Positions 27,411 through 36,928 of a DNA stretch of 64,000 bases are shown here, in pieces (the stretch's first letter is position 1; every line of letters starts with the position of its first letter). This DNA comes from Aliiroseovarius salicola (GTDB lineage Bacteria > Pseudomonadota > Alphaproteobacteria > Rhodobacterales > Rhodobacteraceae). The position numbers and the translations under genes are program-made. The notes below the pieces were generated by a model. The model was not told the origin of the DNA, did no database searches, and was given only the letters and a program-made list of their open reading frames with translations. Location: the NCBI RefSeq assembly GCF_027891095.1, contig NZ_JAQIIO010000001.1:124001-188000 (forward strand), written 5' to 3'.

Positions 27411-28595
27411 ATGTTCAATTCCCTCAACGCTCAGCCCGTCGACAAGATCATGGCGCTGATGCAGATGTATCGTGAGGACCCTCGCGATAACAAGATCGAC
27501 CTTGGTGTCGGAGTATATAAGAACGCACAAGGTGTGACCCCGGTCATGCGCGCGGTGAAGGCCGCGGAAAAGGTGCTTTGGGATATCGAAAGCACCAAGT
27601 CCTATACCGGTCTGGCCGGTGATCCCGCCTATAGCAATGCCTTGTCAGGACTGGTTCTGGGTGACGCGAAGGACAACACTCGCCTCTCGATGGCCGCACA
27701 ACCCGGCGGCACCGGTGCAATCCACCAGGCGGTGGAGCTTATCAAGATGGCCAACCCGGGCGCCACCATCTGGTTGTCCGCCCCGACCTGGCCGAACCAC
27801 CCCTCGATCATCAAACATCTCGGGATGACGATGGCGGAGTATCGTTATTTCGACAACGCCACCCGCGCAGTTGATTTCGACGGTATGATCGAAGACCTGA
27901 AGGGTGTGAAAGCGGGTGACGCGGTGTTGCTGCATGGCTGCTGCCACAACCCGACCGGCGCAAATCTGAACTTTGAACAGTGGAAAGAAGTGGCCGCACT
28001 TCTGGAAGCCAAAGGCGCAATTCCCTTCATCGACATCGCCTATCAGGGCTTTGGTGATGGTCTGGAAGAAGATGTCGCTGGCGTGCGCCTGATTGCTCAG
28101 GCCGTACCGGAAGTGATGATCGCCGCCAGCTGCTCGAAAAATTTCGGCATCTACCGTGAGCGTACCGGACTTCTGATGACCCTTTCGGCCAATGCCGATC
28201 AGGCGGGCATCACCCAGCAAAACCTGACCCATCTGAACCGTCAGAACTTCAGCTTCCCGCCCGATCACGGCGCGCGCCTTGTGACCATGATCCTGGAGGA
28301 TGACGGTCTGAAAGCGGACTGGATGGCAGAACTGGAAGAGGTCCGTCTGGGTATGCTTAGCCTGCGTCAGCAACTCGCCGACGAACTGCGCAGCCGCACC
28401 AATTCGGATCGCTTCGGCTTTATCGCTGAACACCGCGGCATGTTCTCGCGCCTTGGCGCGACGCCTGAGCAGGTCGAAAAAATGCGCGTGGATTACGGGA
28501 TCTATATGGTCGGCGACTCGCGTCTCAACATCGCGGGACTCAACAAAGACACCGTGCCGGTTCTGGCCGAAGCGATTGTGGCAGCTGGCGTCTAA
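27411..28595 (+). CDS. aromatic/aspartate aminotransferase (class I, PLP)
   Basis: A 394-residue pyridoxal-phosphate enzyme of the TyrB/AspC type. Visible features are DKIDLGVGVYKNAQGVTPVM-like N-terminal residues, HGCCHNPTGAN in the substrate region, and the cofactor lysine in SCSKNFGIYRERTG. The C-terminus has GMFSRLGATPEQVEKMR. It swaps amino groups between aspartate or aromatic amino acids and 2-oxoglutarate. It is in an operon with sseA, and such enzymes also transaminate cysteine to mercaptopyruvate, so the pair may form a cysteine-sulfur route. Confidence 0.93.
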   Translation: MFNSLNAQPVDKIMALMQMYREDPRDNKIDLGVGVYKNAQGVTPVMRAVKAAEKVLWDIESTKSYTGLAGDPAYSNALSGLVLGDAKDNTRLSMAAQPGGTGAIHQAVELIKMANPGATIWLSAPTWPNHPSIIKHLGMTMAEYRYFDNATRAVDFDGMIEDLKGVKAGDAVLLHGCCHNPTGANLNFEQWKEVAALLEAKGAIPFIDIAYQGFGDGLEEDVAGVRLIAQAVPEVMIAASCSKNFGIYRERTGLLMTLSANADQAGITQQNLTHLNRQNFSFPPDHGARLVTMILEDDGLKADWMAELEEVRLGMLSLRQQLADELRSRTNSDRFGFIAEHRGMFSRLGATPEQVEKMRVDYGIYMVGDSRLNIAGLNKDTVPVLAEAIVAAGV

Positions 28596-28623
28596 CCCTT
28601 TACTGTCGATACCCAAATAAAAC

Positions 28624-28651
28624 AAAGGGGACGCATTTCGCGTCCCCTTTT
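28624..28651 (+). terminator. rho-independent terminator after the aminotransferase gene
   Basis: Perfect 11-base stem AAAGGGGACGC/GCGTCCCCTTT with a five-base loop, ending in a T-run. Confidence 0.92.
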
Positions 28652-28680
28652 CCGTTAGATCTATGTGTCCTTCAGCAGCT

Positions 28681-28740
28681 TTTCTTCTGACTGAAAATAT
28701 CCTCGCCGAAGGCATTGCCGCGCCCGAAGGCGCGGCAATT
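28681..28740 (+). repeat. REP-like dispersed element, copy B
   Basis: The head TTTCTTCTGACTGAAAATAT is followed by CCTCGCCGAAGGC and a perfect 11-base hairpin ATTGCCGCGCC-CGAA-GGCGCGGCAAT (28714-28739). The head matches copies at 9722 and 46315. The hairpin may also act at the end of the convergent amtB transcript. Confidence 0.55.
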
Positions 28741-28745
28741 TCTGC

Positions 28746-30047
28746 TTACGCGTTGGTGAACTCGGGATAGGCTTCCATGCCCAGTTCAGCCACATCCAGC
28801 CCGCGCATCTCGTCATCCGCATCCACCCGCAGGCCAACGATGCCTTTGATCAGGTTGAAGAGGATATAGCTGACCACGAAGGTGAACCCGCCGATGGCTG
28901 CAAAGCCGATGATTTGGGTCACGAAGCTTGCGTCGCTATTGGTCCAAGCCACAATGAACGTGCCCCAGAAGCCAGCGATCAGGTGGACCGGGATGGCGCC
29001 AACCACGTCGTCGATCTTAAGCTTGTCCAAGAGCGGCACAGCGTAGACCACAATCGCGCCACCAACACCGCCGATAATCAGCGCTTGGAACAGGCTCGGA
29101 GCGAGCGGTTCAGCGGTGATCGACACAAGGCCGGCCAGCGCACCGTTCAGCACCATGGTCAGATCCGGCTTGCCAAAGCTTACCTGGGTCAGGATCAGAG
29201 CAGCAACGGCACCCGAAGCCGCAGCCATATTGGTATTTGCGAAGATCCGGCTTACGTCGCTGACGTCACCAATGGTCCCCATGGCAAGCTGCGAGCCGCC
29301 ATTAAAGCCGAACCAGCCGAGCCACAGGATGAATGTCCCCAGCGTAGCCAATGCGAGGTTCGAACCGGGCATGGCAATCACACGGCCATCTTTGTATTTG
29401 CCCAGACGCGGACCCAGCACAAGCACACCTGCGAGGGCTGCGAAACCACCGGCTGCGTGCACAATGGTCGAGCCTGCGAAGTCCTGGAAGCCCAGACCAT
29501 CGAGCCAGCCGCCACCCCACTTCCATGACGCTTCGATCGGATAAACCACACCGGTCAGAAGAACGACAAAGAACAGGAACGGCCACAGTTTGATCCGCTC
29601 TGCCAGCGTACCCGAGACAATCGACGCGGTGGTCGCGCAGAACATCAGCTGGAAGAAAAAGTCCGACCCGACAGAGGCATAGCTGACGTCCGCCATATCA
29701 GCACCAACGCCCACAGGCTCCAGTGCGGCAGGCGCAATCGCCCCAAGGAAGCCCGGAATAATCCATGCGTCGCCCGGGTACATCAGACCGTATCCGACCA
29801 GCCAATACATGAGCGCCGCAAAGGAAAAGAGCGACACGTTCTTGATCAGCTGCATCGTCACGTTTTTCGACCGCACGAGCCCTGCTTCGAGCATCGCAAA
29901 TCCAGCTGCCATCCAGAAGACCAGAAAGCCGCCCATCAGGAAGAGGAGTGTGGTGAAGATGAACTGGCTGTGGGCTGCGGCTTCGCCTTCCGCCAGAGCC
30001 ATTCCGGGCAAGGCAACCAACCCTGCGGTGAGTAATAGTCGTTTCAT
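28746..30047 (-). CDS. amtB: ammonium transporter
   Basis: A 433-residue channel for ammonium/ammonia uptake. A signal-like N-terminus MKRLLLTAGLVALPGMALA is followed by eleven membrane segments. Family blocks include NFMGGFLVFWMAAGFAMLEAG-like residues, DFAGSTIVHAAGGFAALAG with the pore histidine, and the second pore histidine in IPVHLIAGFWGT. The start at 30047 has GAGGGG six bases upstream; an ATG at 30053 sits too close to it. glnK ends 10 bases before this start, so the standard PII-Amt operon is present and PII should gate the channel. Confidence 0.96.
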   Translation of the reverse strand: MKRLLLTAGLVALPGMALAEGEAAAHSQFIFTTLLFLMGGFLVFWMAAGFAMLEAGLVRSKNVTMQLIKNVSLFSFAALMYWLVGYGLMYPGDAWIIPGFLGAIAPAALEPVGVGADMADVSYASVGSDFFFQLMFCATTASIVSGTLAERIKLWPFLFFVVLLTGVVYPIEASWKWGGGWLDGLGFQDFAGSTIVHAAGGFAALAGVLVLGPRLGKYKDGRVIAMPGSNLALATLGTFILWLGWFGFNGGSQLAMGTIGDVSDVSRIFANTNMAAASGAVAALILTQVSFGKPDLTMVLNGALAGLVSITAEPLAPSLFQALIIGGVGGAIVVYAVPLLDKLKIDDVVGAIPVHLIAGFWGTFIVAWTNSDASFVTQIIGFAAIGGFTFVVSYILFNLIKGIVGLRVDADDEMRGLDVAELGMEAYPEFTNA

Positions 30048-30057
30048 GGTCATCCCC

Positions 30058-30697
<640 letters not shown>

Positions 30698-32908
30698 ATG
30701 AGCCCATCCGGCCGCAATCGCCCCGTACTGGTGGCTGACAAACGTTACTCCTCTTCCAAAGCGGCGGCCAAGAAACCCGCCGCAAAGAAAGCTGCGCCCA
30801 AGCGCAAGTCACCTGCCCCCAAACGCGGAGGCGGAGGAAAGAAGGGCGGCGGCGGCATCCTGATGTGGCCGGTGCATCTGGTCATGTGGGTGCTGCGCCT
30901 GATCTGGCGGCTGATGTGGAAAGGCGCGGTGGTTGTTGCGCTGATCATCGGTTTGGCGGTGTTTTATTTTGCCTCGACCATGCCCGAGCTCAACACCATG
31001 CTCGACGGCCGAGCCAAAGGGTCCGTCACAGTTCTTGATCGCTATGGCGACGTCTATGCATGGCGTGGCGATCAGCGCGGCGGCACAGTAACCACGGAAA
31101 CTGTCAGCCCCTTTCTGCGTGACGCTGTCGTGGCATCGGAAGATAAGCGGTTTTATCGCCATCTCGGCCTCAGCCCACGCGGCATCGCCTCTGCCATCCG
31201 CATCAATATGCGTGAAGGGCGTGGACCTTTGTCTGGGCATGGCGGTTCGACGCTGACACAACAGGTGGCAAAGCTCCTGTGTCTGGGTGTGCCTTATGAC
31301 GCCGATAAATGGGACAGCGAAGCGGCCTATGAAGCTGACTGCCGCAAGGGTTCGCTTTGGCGCAAAATGAAGGAAGCCGTTTATGCGATGGCGTTGGAGG
31401 CAAAGTTCTCCAAGGCTGAAATCCTGACCATCTATTTGAACCGAGCATATTTGGGGGCGGGGTCCCATGGGTTTGATGCGGCTGCACGTCGTTATTTTGC
31501 CATACCAGCCGCAAAACTTAACCCGGCACAGGCCGCTATGCTGGCGGGCATGTTGCCGAAACCCTCGGTTTACGCGCCCACCAACAACCTGAAACGATCA
31601 CAGGATCGCGCTGCAACGGTGCTGCGGATGATGCGCGAACAGGGCTACATTTCTCCGAAACAAGAAAAAAAGTTTCAGAACAATCCGGCGGTGCTGTCGC
31701 GGGCGGCCAAAGCGCAGGCCGGTGGCTATTTCGCCGATTGGATCATGCGCGACATGCCCGCATTCCTGACCCGCAAGACCACTGAAGATGTGGTGATCAA
31801 ATCCACCCTTGATCCCGCCATTCAGACCGCCGCCGAAGACGCCATCGACTGGGTGTTTGAAAATAAGGTGCGCGAAGGATCGAAAGCACAGGCAGCCATC
31901 GTGGTGATGAGCGCCGATGGTGCGGTCCGCGCCATGGTCGGTGGACGCGAAAAACGTGTGGTTGGTGCCTTTAACCGGGCAACCCAGGCCAAGCGCCAGA
32001 CCGGATCCTCGTTCAAACCCTTTGTCTATGCCGCCGCTCTGGATCTGGGATACAAGTGGAATGACTTTGTGCTGGACGAACCCTATTGCCTGAACATTCC
32101 GGGTTCTGGCGAATGGTGCCCCAAGAACTACACCCGCAAACATTACGGGAATGTCAGCCTGACCGAGGCGTTGGCCAAGTCACTCAACGTGCCGGCGGTA
32201 AAGGTGTCCGAAGCCGTTGGGCGCGAGGCGGTCAAGACGGTTGCCTCGACATTTGGGATCGAAAGTGATCTGGCAGCCGGTCCCGCATTGGCGCTTGGCG
32301 CGTCTGAAAGCACTCTCTTGGAAACCACCGGGGCCTATGCGGGTATTTTGAACGGCGGTTCATCTGTGACACCTTACGGGCTGACCGAGCTTACGCTTGT
32401 TGGGGACAAAAGCCCGCTCATGACCCAAACGGGTGGCATGGGTGAACGCGTAATCTCGAAATCCGCCGCCAAACAGCTTGTCTATATGATGAGCCAAGTG
32501 GTTGAAAAAGGATCCGGCCATCGCGCTCGTCTTAAAGGGCGCGAAGTGGCAGGCAAAACCGGCACCACCCAAGGGGCCAAGGACGCTTGGTTCATCGGCT
32601 TTACCGCGGATTATGTCGCTGGAATCTGGATGGGTTACGACGACAACACGCCGCTTAAAGGTGTGACCGGAGGCGGTTTGCCCGCCGAGATCTGGAAAGT
32701 TGCCATGAAGAAGATCCATGCCGACATTCCTGCTCGCCCTCTTCCCATGATCCGCCCCGGCCAAACCCCACGTTTTGAAGGTGAGGTCTTTTCTTCTGAA
32801 TCTGACACATTCGGACGCCCGCCCTCACAACAAGGTGGAAACCTTGGTGACGTGGTCGAAGATGTGCTGATCAACGTAATCCGTGGGATTTTTGGCCAGG
32901 GCAACTAA
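30698..32908 (+). CDS. class A penicillin-binding protein (transglycosylase/transpeptidase)
   Basis: A 736-residue bifunctional murein synthase. A long Lys/Ala/Gly-rich cytoplasmic tail (about 1-65) precedes one membrane anchor (about 70-92). The GT51 domain shows the catalytic glutamate in VASEDKRFYRHLGL (Glu148) and HGGSTLTQQVAKLL. The transpeptidase has SxxK in TGSSFKPF, SLN in AKSLNVPA, and KTG in AGKTGTTQGAKDAWF. The ATG at 30698 is chosen; a TTG at 30626 would add 24 residues. The GT layout and length are closest to PBP1A/1C-type proteins. Confidence 0.94.
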   Translation: MSPSGRNRPVLVADKRYSSSKAAAKKPAAKKAAPKRKSPAPKRGGGGKKGGGGILMWPVHLVMWVLRLIWRLMWKGAVVVALIIGLAVFYFASTMPELNTMLDGRAKGSVTVLDRYGDVYAWRGDQRGGTVTTETVSPFLRDAVVASEDKRFYRHLGLSPRGIASAIRINMREGRGPLSGHGGSTLTQQVAKLLCLGVPYDADKWDSEAAYEADCRKGSLWRKMKEAVYAMALEAKFSKAEILTIYLNRAYLGAGSHGFDAAARRYFAIPAAKLNPAQAAMLAGMLPKPSVYAPTNNLKRSQDRAATVLRMMREQGYISPKQEKKFQNNPAVLSRAAKAQAGGYFADWIMRDMPAFLTRKTTEDVVIKSTLDPAIQTAAEDAIDWVFENKVREGSKAQAAIVVMSADGAVRAMVGGREKRVVGAFNRATQAKRQTGSSFKPFVYAAALDLGYKWNDFVLDEPYCLNIPGSGEWCPKNYTRKHYGNVSLTEALAKSLNVPAVKVSEAVGREAVKTVASTFGIESDLAAGPALALGASESTLLETTGAYAGILNGGSSVTPYGLTELTLVGDKSPLMTQTGGMGERVISKSAAKQLVYMMSQVVEKGSGHRARLKGREVAGKTGTTQGAKDAWFIGFTADYVAGIWMGYDDNTPLKGVTGGGLPAEIWKVAMKKIHADIPARPLPMIRPGQTPRFEGEVFSSESDTFGRPPSQQGGNLGDVVEDVLINVIRGIFGQGN

Positions 32909-33038
32909 GCGCGACACCCCCCTGTCCCGGCGAGTATCGCGGCAACCGCCGTGCCCAGCGCATCAGTGGTTGCCGTAAGACAATTTTTCACGCACAGCGG
33001 AATAACCAGCACCGCGGCGTCCTAGTTTACGCTGACCA

Positions 33039-33473
33039 TCACGCGTTTTCTTCCGCAAGCGTATCAACCAGAGCAACCAGAATGCGCCCCCAGCCCGCTT
33101 CGTGATTGTCACGTGTCTCTTCGCTCAGAAAGCGTACATGGGTGAGCTTCAGATGCGTCCCACCGTCAGCATCGGCAAAATCGAGTGTCACCGTGCTATC
33201 ATCCACCGAATAAGGGCTTTCCCAGGTAAAGACGATGCGATCATGCGGCGAGATTTCGCGATATGTGCCAGCGTGAGGGATCTCGCCGCTTTCGGGCTTC
33301 ATGATGATCTCGAACCGCCCACCTTCCCGTGGGTCCGTATTGGCGCTTGGGACACTCATATCCGGGCCGGGCAACATGAATTTTTTCAACATTTCGGGTG
33401 ACAGCCATGCCTCGAACACCGCTTTGCGCGGGGCTTTGATAATACGGTCAACACTCAGGGATAAATCAGTCAT
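33039..33473 (-). CDS. SRPBCC (AHSA1/START-like) protein
   Basis: A 144-residue ligand-binding helix-grip protein. It begins with the family pattern SVDRIIKAPRKAVFEAWLSPEMLKKFM and has GGRFEIIMKPESGE, FTWESPY, and THVRFLSEETRDNHEAGWGRIL at the end. Tandem ATGs at 33476 and 33473 follow GGAG; the second has better spacing. The start overlaps the end of the ArsR gene by eight bases. ArsR-SRPBCC pairs of this type are common in alphaproteobacteria, but their ligand is not known. Confidence 0.88.
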   Translation of the reverse strand: MTDLSLSVDRIIKAPRKAVFEAWLSPEMLKKFMLPGPDMSVPSANTDPREGGRFEIIMKPESGEIPHAGTYREISPHDRIVFTWESPYSVDDSTVTLDFADADGGTHLKLTHVRFLSEETRDNHEAGWGRILVALVDTLAEENA

Positions 33474-33825
33474 CATTTTCTCCTTTATCTGTGATCAACA
33501 CATCCAATGCCTCAAGACGCAGCGCCCAAATTGAGCGCAGCCCGGCGAACCAGTCATCTACAAGTCGCAACGGGTCCATCTGCACTTCGATCATATGCTC
33601 GCGCCATTCGGTGCGACGCACCACCAGCCCGCCCCGCTCCAGCACTTTGATATGCTTCGAGATGGCGTTCAGGCTGATCTCAAACTGGCGGTGAATATCC
33701 GTTACCCGCATCGGACCGTGCTGCGCCAACAACGTCAGGATCTGTCGGCGGGTGGGGTCACTCGCGGCCTTGAGGATTTCGCTCAGGCGATCTTCTGCGA
33801 TTCGATCATTTTTTCGTTCAACCAT
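33466..33825 (-). CDS. ArsR family transcriptional regulator
   Basis: A 119-residue winged-helix repressor. The core is ILKAASDPTRRQILTLLAQHGPMRVTDIHRQFEISLNAISKHIKVLERGGLV, with recognition helix around NAISKHIKVLE and a wing at RRTEWREHMIEVQ. No metal-binding cysteine pair is evident, so it is unlikely to be a classical arsenic sensor. It is translationally coupled to the SRPBCC gene downstream, which may supply or bind its ligand. The start at 33825 (MVERKND) is chosen over 33840. Confidence 0.88.
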   Translation of the reverse strand: MVERKNDRIAEDRLSEILKAASDPTRRQILTLLAQHGPMRVTDIHRQFEISLNAISKHIKVLERGGLVVRRTEWREHMIEVQMDPLRLVDDWFAGLRSIWALRLEALDVLITDKGENDD

Positions 33826-33885
33826 ACGGATGAATAACATACCTCACCGCATCAATCAACCATGTGGATGAATGATAAGACAAAC

Positions 33886-33915
33886 AAAAGCCCCGACGCC
33901 GCAAAACGCCGAGGC
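33886..33915 (-). terminator. terminator after mlaC
   Basis: Read on the minus strand, GCCTCGGCG pairs with CGTCGGGGC through nine pairs (two wobble), followed by TTTTG. It lies about 25 bases after the mlaC stop. Confidence 0.6.
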
Positions 33916-33938
33916 CAAATCTCAGATATCCGTAAAGA

Positions 33939-34538
33939 TCAGAATTTCGCGAGATCCCGGATCAACACGTCCAGATCACCCTTGCGCTTATCCAACATCG
34001 CACCGATTTCCTTGCGCTCGGATTTCACGATCGAAATCCCTTCGACATGCATATCGATGAATTTGCCGTTTTTGGCCGACACGATGAAAATAACATCGAA
34101 CGGTGACTGTCCTGCCAATTTGGTTTTGGTCAACACTTCAAACCGGCTTTTGACCTGCTGCGTGCTGACAACTTCAATCTTACCGCCTTCAAACTCGCGG
34201 AACCGGCTGCCATATCGATTGGCGATATAGCCGGTAAACGCTTTGATAAAAGCTGATTTCTGTCCGCTTGATGCCGAACGACCATCAACACCCAATGCAG
34301 CAAGGGCGATAAATTTGGTATCTGCATATTGCTTAAAGACACCTTCAAACCGGCTGATCATCTTGGCCTCGGATTGCCCCGAATTGATGATGGAGTTGAT
34401 GTCTGACACCACCTTGCCAATCAGGATCTCTGCCTGCCCCGCCGAAATCGCCGCCATCGCAGCCCCCGGCATGACCAATGCAGCCGCCAAACCACCGACA
34501 ACCATACGTCTGTTCATCATCGCAATCTTACCCATCAT
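33939..34538 (-). CDS. mlaC: periplasmic phospholipid-binding protein MlaC
   Basis: A 199-residue exported protein of the Mla phospholipid transport pathway, carrying lipids between the outer-membrane MlaA and the inner-membrane ABC complex. The signal region MNRRMVVGGLAAALVMPGAAMA precedes the mature part. The family core is FARYADTKF-like (here FKQYADTKFIALAALG), FTGYIANRYGSRFREF and later VEGISIVKSERKEI. The start at 34538 or 34535 follows GAGG and overlaps the end of mlaA. The inner-membrane genes mlaEFD are not in this window. Confidence 0.9.
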   Translation of the reverse strand: MMGKIAMMNRRMVVGGLAAALVMPGAAMAAISAGQAEILIGKVVSDINSIINSGQSEAKMISRFEGVFKQYADTKFIALAALGVDGRSASSGQKSAFIKAFTGYIANRYGSRFREFEGGKIEVVSTQQVKSRFEVLTKTKLAGQSPFDVIFIVSAKNGKFIDMHVEGISIVKSERKEIGAMLDKRKGDLDVLIRDLAKF

Positions 34539-35256
34539 AAGCCTCGTAAAGATCATCTAACTCATCATCCTCGACCACCTGACCAAGCTCATAGCGACGA
34601 CTGTCGAGGTAGTAGAGTTGCAAGGTCGAATACCCGTCACCATCACTATAAAGGATACTGTCCACACTATCAGCGAAATCGTATCGATCACCAAATTTTG
34701 ACACGACCCAGGCGGCTTTTGGAAGATGCCGCACTTCGGTCGGCAATGCATAGCCTAGTGGGTTCAATACAAAATCGACGAGGATCCCTATGCCGTCACG
34801 TTCCGTCGACGCGCCGAAGAACGGAAGCACCACATAATCACCTTCCGGAGCACCCCAGACGTGAAGCGTTTCGCCAAAATCACTGTTGCGCTCTTCCAGC
34901 CCGATATCGCTGGCCACATCAAACAGACCCAAAAGCCCGAGGGTCGAATTGAACAGGAAGCGCACGGAATTGTGCACCGCATCATCAACCTTGCCCTGCA
35001 GGAACTTGTTCACCACAACGCCGGGCAAGCCAGCATTGTCCGAAAAATTGGTCACGGCAACGCGGGCCGGTTTCGGAACCTGCCCATAGACATCGGACGC
35101 CGGGCTAATCAACGCCTTGTCCAAAGTAATATTCGCGCGATGGGTTCGGCGGTTCTGTTCTTCATGCGGATCCGCGTAGCCTGTTGGGCTCGGCGCCTGC
35201 GAGCATGCTCCGAGTACAACAAGGGCCGCTATGGCCAGGAGATTGATGTGTTTCAT
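34528..35256 (-). CDS. mlaA: outer-membrane lipoprotein MlaA (VacJ)
   Basis: A 242-residue lipoprotein that removes mislocalised phospholipids from the outer leaflet. The lipobox LGAC puts the lipidated cysteine at residue 18. Family blocks follow: NRRTHRANITLDKALISPASDVY, FSDNAGLPGVVVNKFLQGK, FLFNSTLGLLGLFDVASDIGLE, FGETLHVWGAPEGDYVVLPFFG and a C-terminal YYLDSRRYEL. mlaC overlaps its 3' end by about 11 bases, so the two are one translational unit. Confidence 0.94.
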   Translation of the reverse strand: MKHINLLAIAALVVLGACSQAPSPTGYADPHEEQNRRTHRANITLDKALISPASDVYGQVPKPARVAVTNFSDNAGLPGVVVNKFLQGKVDDAVHNSVRFLFNSTLGLLGLFDVASDIGLEERNSDFGETLHVWGAPEGDYVVLPFFGASTERDGIGILVDFVLNPLGYALPTEVRHLPKAAWVVSKFGDRYDFADSVDSILYSDGDGYSTLQLYYLDSRRYELGQVVEDDELDDLYEAYDG

Positions 35257-35683
35257 CGACAGCTATTGCACCCATCTACCGCAAATACCGAGCTCGGGCG
35301 TCTATCCTCTGATCTACGTATCCGGTGACACATATAGGTTGATATCAGTTTGCCCAGAGGGGATCATCTTTGCTTGAATAAATGTGACTATTTGGCGACA
35401 GGGATTTGCAGCTTTTTGCCGAATAGCCAGCATTTCGCAACGAACTCTTCCTGCATCCGCGCAGGGTGCAGGAGCGAGGCTAGACAACCAACCACCCAAG
35501 AAAGCGTGATATACACACTGAATAATAGTTTCCCGTGGAACCACACTTCAATGGTCTTTCTGATCACCCGCCTCAAAGACAATTTCATCTGGGCGTATCA
35601 AGACGAGCAAGCGGCGCATTTCGACTTTCCCAATTCCGCGAACCGGGCTAGCGTCCGGGAAACGAGATGAGGAGACACGCGAC
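35257..35683. other. 427-base intergenic region between divergent mlaA and ridA
   Basis: No supported gene. Short frames on both strands (for example 35388-35588, minus) lack ribosome sites and family features. A seven-pair hairpin CCTGCAT/GTGCAGG lies near 35452-35474. Base composition is somewhat AT-richer than the flanking genes. Promoters for mlaA and ridA are presumed here, but none stands out. Confidence 0.45.
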
Positions 35684-36145
35684 ATGAGTGGATTTGAGAA
35701 AAGACTTGCCGAAATCGGCGTCACCCTGCCCGATGCTCCAGCACCTGCGGCCAACTACGTTCCATATGTTCAGATTGGCGATCTGGTCCATGTATCTGGC
35801 CAGATTTCGATGAAGGACGGTGAATTTATTGTCGGCAAGCTTGGGGACAATATGGATGCCGAAACCGGCGCTGCTGCAGCCCGACAGTGTGCGATTGCAC
35901 TGCTGGCACAGGTCAAAGCGGCCTGCGGAGGCGATCTGGACCGACTGCAACGCGTGGTCAAACTGGTCGGCTTCGTAAATTCCACCTCAGACTTTGGCGA
36001 CCAGCCGAAAGTGATCAACGGCGCATCGGACTTCATGGTCGAGGCCCTCGGGGATGCTGGCCGACATGCTCGATCGGCTGTCTCTGCTGCCAGCTTGCCG
36101 TTTGGCGTGGCTGTTGAGATCGAAGGGATCTTTCAGATCAAATGA
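35684..36145 (+). CDS. RidA family protein
   Basis: A 153-residue protein of the YjgF/RidA family, which hydrolyses reactive enamine/imine intermediates formed by PLP enzymes. The length is that of the longer subgroup, with VSGQISMKDGEFIVGKLGD, a CAIALLAQVKAACGGDLDRLQRVVKLVGFVNS block and C-terminal RHARSAVSAASLPFGVAVEIEGIF. The active arginine region SARSA-like (HARSAVSAASL) is present. The ugpQ gene overlaps its stop by four bases. Confidence 0.92.
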   Translation: MSGFEKRLAEIGVTLPDAPAPAANYVPYVQIGDLVHVSGQISMKDGEFIVGKLGDNMDAETGAAAARQCAIALLAQVKAACGGDLDRLQRVVKLVGFVNSTSDFGDQPKVINGASDFMVEALGDAGRHARSAVSAASLPFGVAVEIEGIFQIK

Positions 36146-36897
36146 CCCCACTGCCATCCGCATTCCTGAATGCCCCAATAGCCCATCGCGCCTTGCATGA
36201 CGTGAATGATGGCCGCCCGGAAAACTCCCGCGCGGCCATTCGCGCTGCTATCGAGCAGAGGTATGGCATCGAAATAGACCTGCAATTGTCCAGCGACGGG
36301 CAAGCCATGGTGTTTCACGACTACGACCTGACGCGACTGGCCGAGGACAAAGGGGCGATTCGCCTGAGGGCGGCAAATGAGTTGCAGAACATCCCTCTTC
36401 GTGGAGGGAATGAAGGCATCCCCACATTTTCTGAAGTCCTTGAAATCATTGGCGGCAAAGTTCCACTTCTTATTGAAATCAAGGATCAGGACGGGGCAAT
36501 GGGTCCGCGTACTGGCGTCTTGGAGCAAGCTGCAGCGGAATGCCTGAAGTCCTATGAAGGGGATGTGGCGATCATGTCCTTCAACCCGCATGCCGTGCTG
36601 GAATTTGCAAAGCATCGTGATGATCTGCCATTGGGGCTTGTGACTTGCGCCTACCTGCAAGAAGACTGGCCCCTCTTACCTGCTGCCACGCGGAATTACC
36701 TGCGCGACATTCCAGATTTCGACCGGGTTGGCGCCAGTTTTATTAGCCACGACGTGGCCGATCTTGGCAGTGATGCGGTAACGCGGCTACAGGATCGCGG
36801 AACTCCGATTCTGTGCTGGACGGTGCAATCGCGAGAGGTCGAACACACGGCCCGCGCCATTGCTGACAACATCACATTTGAAGGCTACGAGGCTTGA
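36142..36897 (+). CDS. ugpQ: glycerophosphodiester phosphodiesterase
   Basis: Cleaves glycerophosphodiesters to glycerol 3-phosphate and an alcohol. The 251-residue protein has the family start IAHRALHDVNDGRPENSRAA with the catalytic His-Arg, then GIEIDLQLSSDGQAMVFHDYDLTRL with metal-binding Glu and Asp and the second catalytic His. LIEIKDQDG and the late CWTVQSREV complete the TIM-barrel motifs. There is no signal peptide. It is coupled to ridA upstream and to the FemAB-like gene downstream. Confidence 0.94.
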   Translation: MTPLPSAFLNAPIAHRALHDVNDGRPENSRAAIRAAIEQRYGIEIDLQLSSDGQAMVFHDYDLTRLAEDKGAIRLRAANELQNIPLRGGNEGIPTFSEVLEIIGGKVPLLIEIKDQDGAMGPRTGVLEQAAAECLKSYEGDVAIMSFNPHAVLEFAKHRDDLPLGLVTCAYLQEDWPLLPAATRNYLRDIPDFDRVGASFISHDVADLGSDAVTRLQDRGTPILCWTVQSREVEHTARAIADNITFEGYEA

Positions 36898-36928
36898 CCT
36901 CGTCCCGCCGCCCTGCCTCAATAAGCCG

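Noticed and set aside
35350-35670. Frames of 60-106 residues on both strands upstream of ridA
   Set aside because: They have no ribosome sites and no family pattern, and they overlap each other. The stretch is better treated as intergenic.
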